Of a stretch of 64,000 bases of DNA, positions 63,269-64,000 are shown one piece after another. The DNA is taken from positions 18,369 to 82,368 of the forward strand of contig JAJEFO010000053.1 in NCBI GenBank assembly GCA_022820365.1. Direction: 5' to 3'. The notes below the pieces were generated by a model. It had not been told where the DNA came from. It saw nothing but the letters and a program-made list of their open reading frames with translations, and made no database searches. The stretch is from Silicimonas sp. GTDB taxonomy: Bacteria > Pseudomonadota > Alphaproteobacteria > Rhodobacterales > Rhodobacteraceae. The number at the start of each line of letters is the position of its first letter. Position 1 is the stretch's first letter. The position numbers were made by a program, and so were the translations under genes.

Positions 63269-64000
63269 ATGCTAAGGAAAAAGACCAACGGGGTTGCGCG
63301 ACGCTCCCAGCGGACTGGCATCCTGAACCAAGTCGCCGAGACATTCGTTGACCGGCGCACTTTCCTCAGAAATTCAGGTCTCGCGATCGGCGGACTGACG
63401 GCAATCGCTGCCACGGGCGGTTCGGTCACGAAGGCCGAAGCCGCGACCGGCACCGGCGCGGTCGAGCTGCGCAAGTCCGTTTGCACGCACTGCTCGGTCG
63501 GCTGCTCGGTCATCGCCGAAGTGCAGAACGGCGTCTGGACCGGTCAGGAGCCCGGATGGGACAGCCCGTTCAATCTCGGTGCCCACTGCGCCAAGGGCGC
63601 GGCGGTCCGCGAACACGCCAACGGCGAGCGGCGGCTGAAGTACCCGATGAAAAAGGAGAACGGCGAGTGGGTTCGCATCTCCTGGGAACAGGCCATCAAC
63701 GAGATCGGCGACGGCATGATGAAGATCCGTGGCGAAAGCGGACCGGACAGCGTCTACTGGCTGGGATCGGCCAAGCACAACAACGAGCAGGCCTACCTGT
63801 TCCGCAAGTTCGCCGCCTACTGGGGCACGAACAACGTCGACCACCAGGCGCGGATCTGCCACTCCACGACGGTTGCAGGTGTTGCGAACACATGGGGCTA
63901 CGGCGCCATGACCAACAGCTACAACGACATCCACAACTCCAGGGCGATCTTCCTGATCGGCGGCAACCCTGCCGAGGCGCACCCGGTTTCGCTCCTGCAC
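63269..64000 (+). CDS. Formate dehydrogenase catalytic (alpha) subunit, N-terminal part
   Basis: Molybdenum/tungsten bis-MGD enzyme oxidising formate to CO2, periplasm-facing; runs past the window end (244 codons visible). Tat signal Arg29-Arg30 ([16 protein letters not shown]). The 4Fe-4S cluster ligands are Cys72, Cys75, Cys79 and Cys107. The predicted metal ligand Cys197 is followed by His198 ([13 protein letters not shown]), so this is a Cys and not a selenocysteine enzyme. Start ATG 63269, preceded by AAGGGAGA. The chaperone and accessory genes upstream confirm the assignment. Confidence 0.93.
   Translation, partial: MLRKKTNGVARRSQRTGILNQVAETFVDRRTFLRNSGLAIGGLTAIAATGGSVTKAEAATGTGAVELRKSVCTHCSVGCSVIAEVQNGVWTGQEPGWDSPFNLGAHCAKGAAVREHANGERRLKYPMKKENGEWVRISWEQAINEIGDGMMKIRGESGPDSVYWLGSAKHNNEQAYLFRKFAAYWGTNNVDHQARICHSTTVAGVANTWGYGAMTNSYNDIHNSRAIFLIGGNPAEAHPVSLLH

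Noticed and set aside
1..64000. CRISPR arrays, tRNA/rRNA genes, insertion sequences, prophage
   Set aside because: Read through all intergenic regions; none shows spaced direct repeats, cloverleaf-like segments, transposase motifs or phage genes.

Overview
This 64 kb window is GC-rich, densely packed chromosomal DNA from an alphaproteobacterium. It is most likely a member of the Rhodobacterales or a close relative. That placement is inferred from the urease gene order (ureDA-peptide-BCEFG facing urtABCDE), the formate dehydrogenase accessory set (DUF3305, DUF3306, DUF6494, DUF6505-like), the wealth of TRAP and tripartite-tricarboxylate importers, and the general protein style. I found no rRNA, tRNA, CRISPR array, insertion sequence or prophage.

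Layout. (1) 1-11.1 kb is urea use: urease genes on the minus strand (ureG is cut by the window edge), divergent from a complete urea ABC importer. (2) 11.2-17.8 kb is metal homeostasis: a Mn/Fe-type ABC importer with two Fur-family-like boxes, back to back with a copper-exporting P-type ATPase and its CueR regulator, which has a textbook 19-bp-spacer operator. (3) 18-27 kb holds housekeeping and mixed genes: rsfS, rlmH, glpK, an exported MBL-fold protein, an FAD-linked hydroxyacid dehydrogenase, a class III aminotransferase, a DUF484 protein and xerC. (4) 27-35.4 kb is a sugar-acid operon: TctCBA importer, rhamnonate/lyxonate-type dehydratase, KDA-type dehydratase, ketoglutarate-semialdehyde dehydrogenase, GntR regulator and a PdxA2-like dehydrogenase. 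Together these predict conversion of an aldonic acid to 2-oxoglutarate.

(5) 35.9-55 kb is the most unusual part. It holds a TRAP importer with two paralogous binding proteins, two glutathione transferases, an aldehyde dehydrogenase, an SDR, a FadR-type GntR regulator, two formylglycine-type sulfatases, an alkylsulfatase-like MBL hydrolase and a TAXI-TRAP importer. Seven matches to the palindrome TTGGGATCCCAA (two perfect, the rest with one to three changes) lie in its intergenic regions: in pairs before three transcription units, and singly just before the GntR gene. I read this as one regulon for taking up and dismantling a sulfated organic compound whose identity is unknown. (6) 55.4-64 kb is a formate dehydrogenase locus: accessory proteins (DUF6505-like, biotin/lipoate ligase-like, Mrp ATPase, DUF6494), a c-type cytochrome-like exported protein, a polyferredoxin, DUF3305/DUF3306, a TorD-type chaperone, a small Tat protein, and the start of the catalytic subunit, which runs off the window.

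A theme across transporters: three binding-protein genes (urtA, tctC, TAXI) are each followed by a strong intercistronic hairpin before the downstream permease gene.
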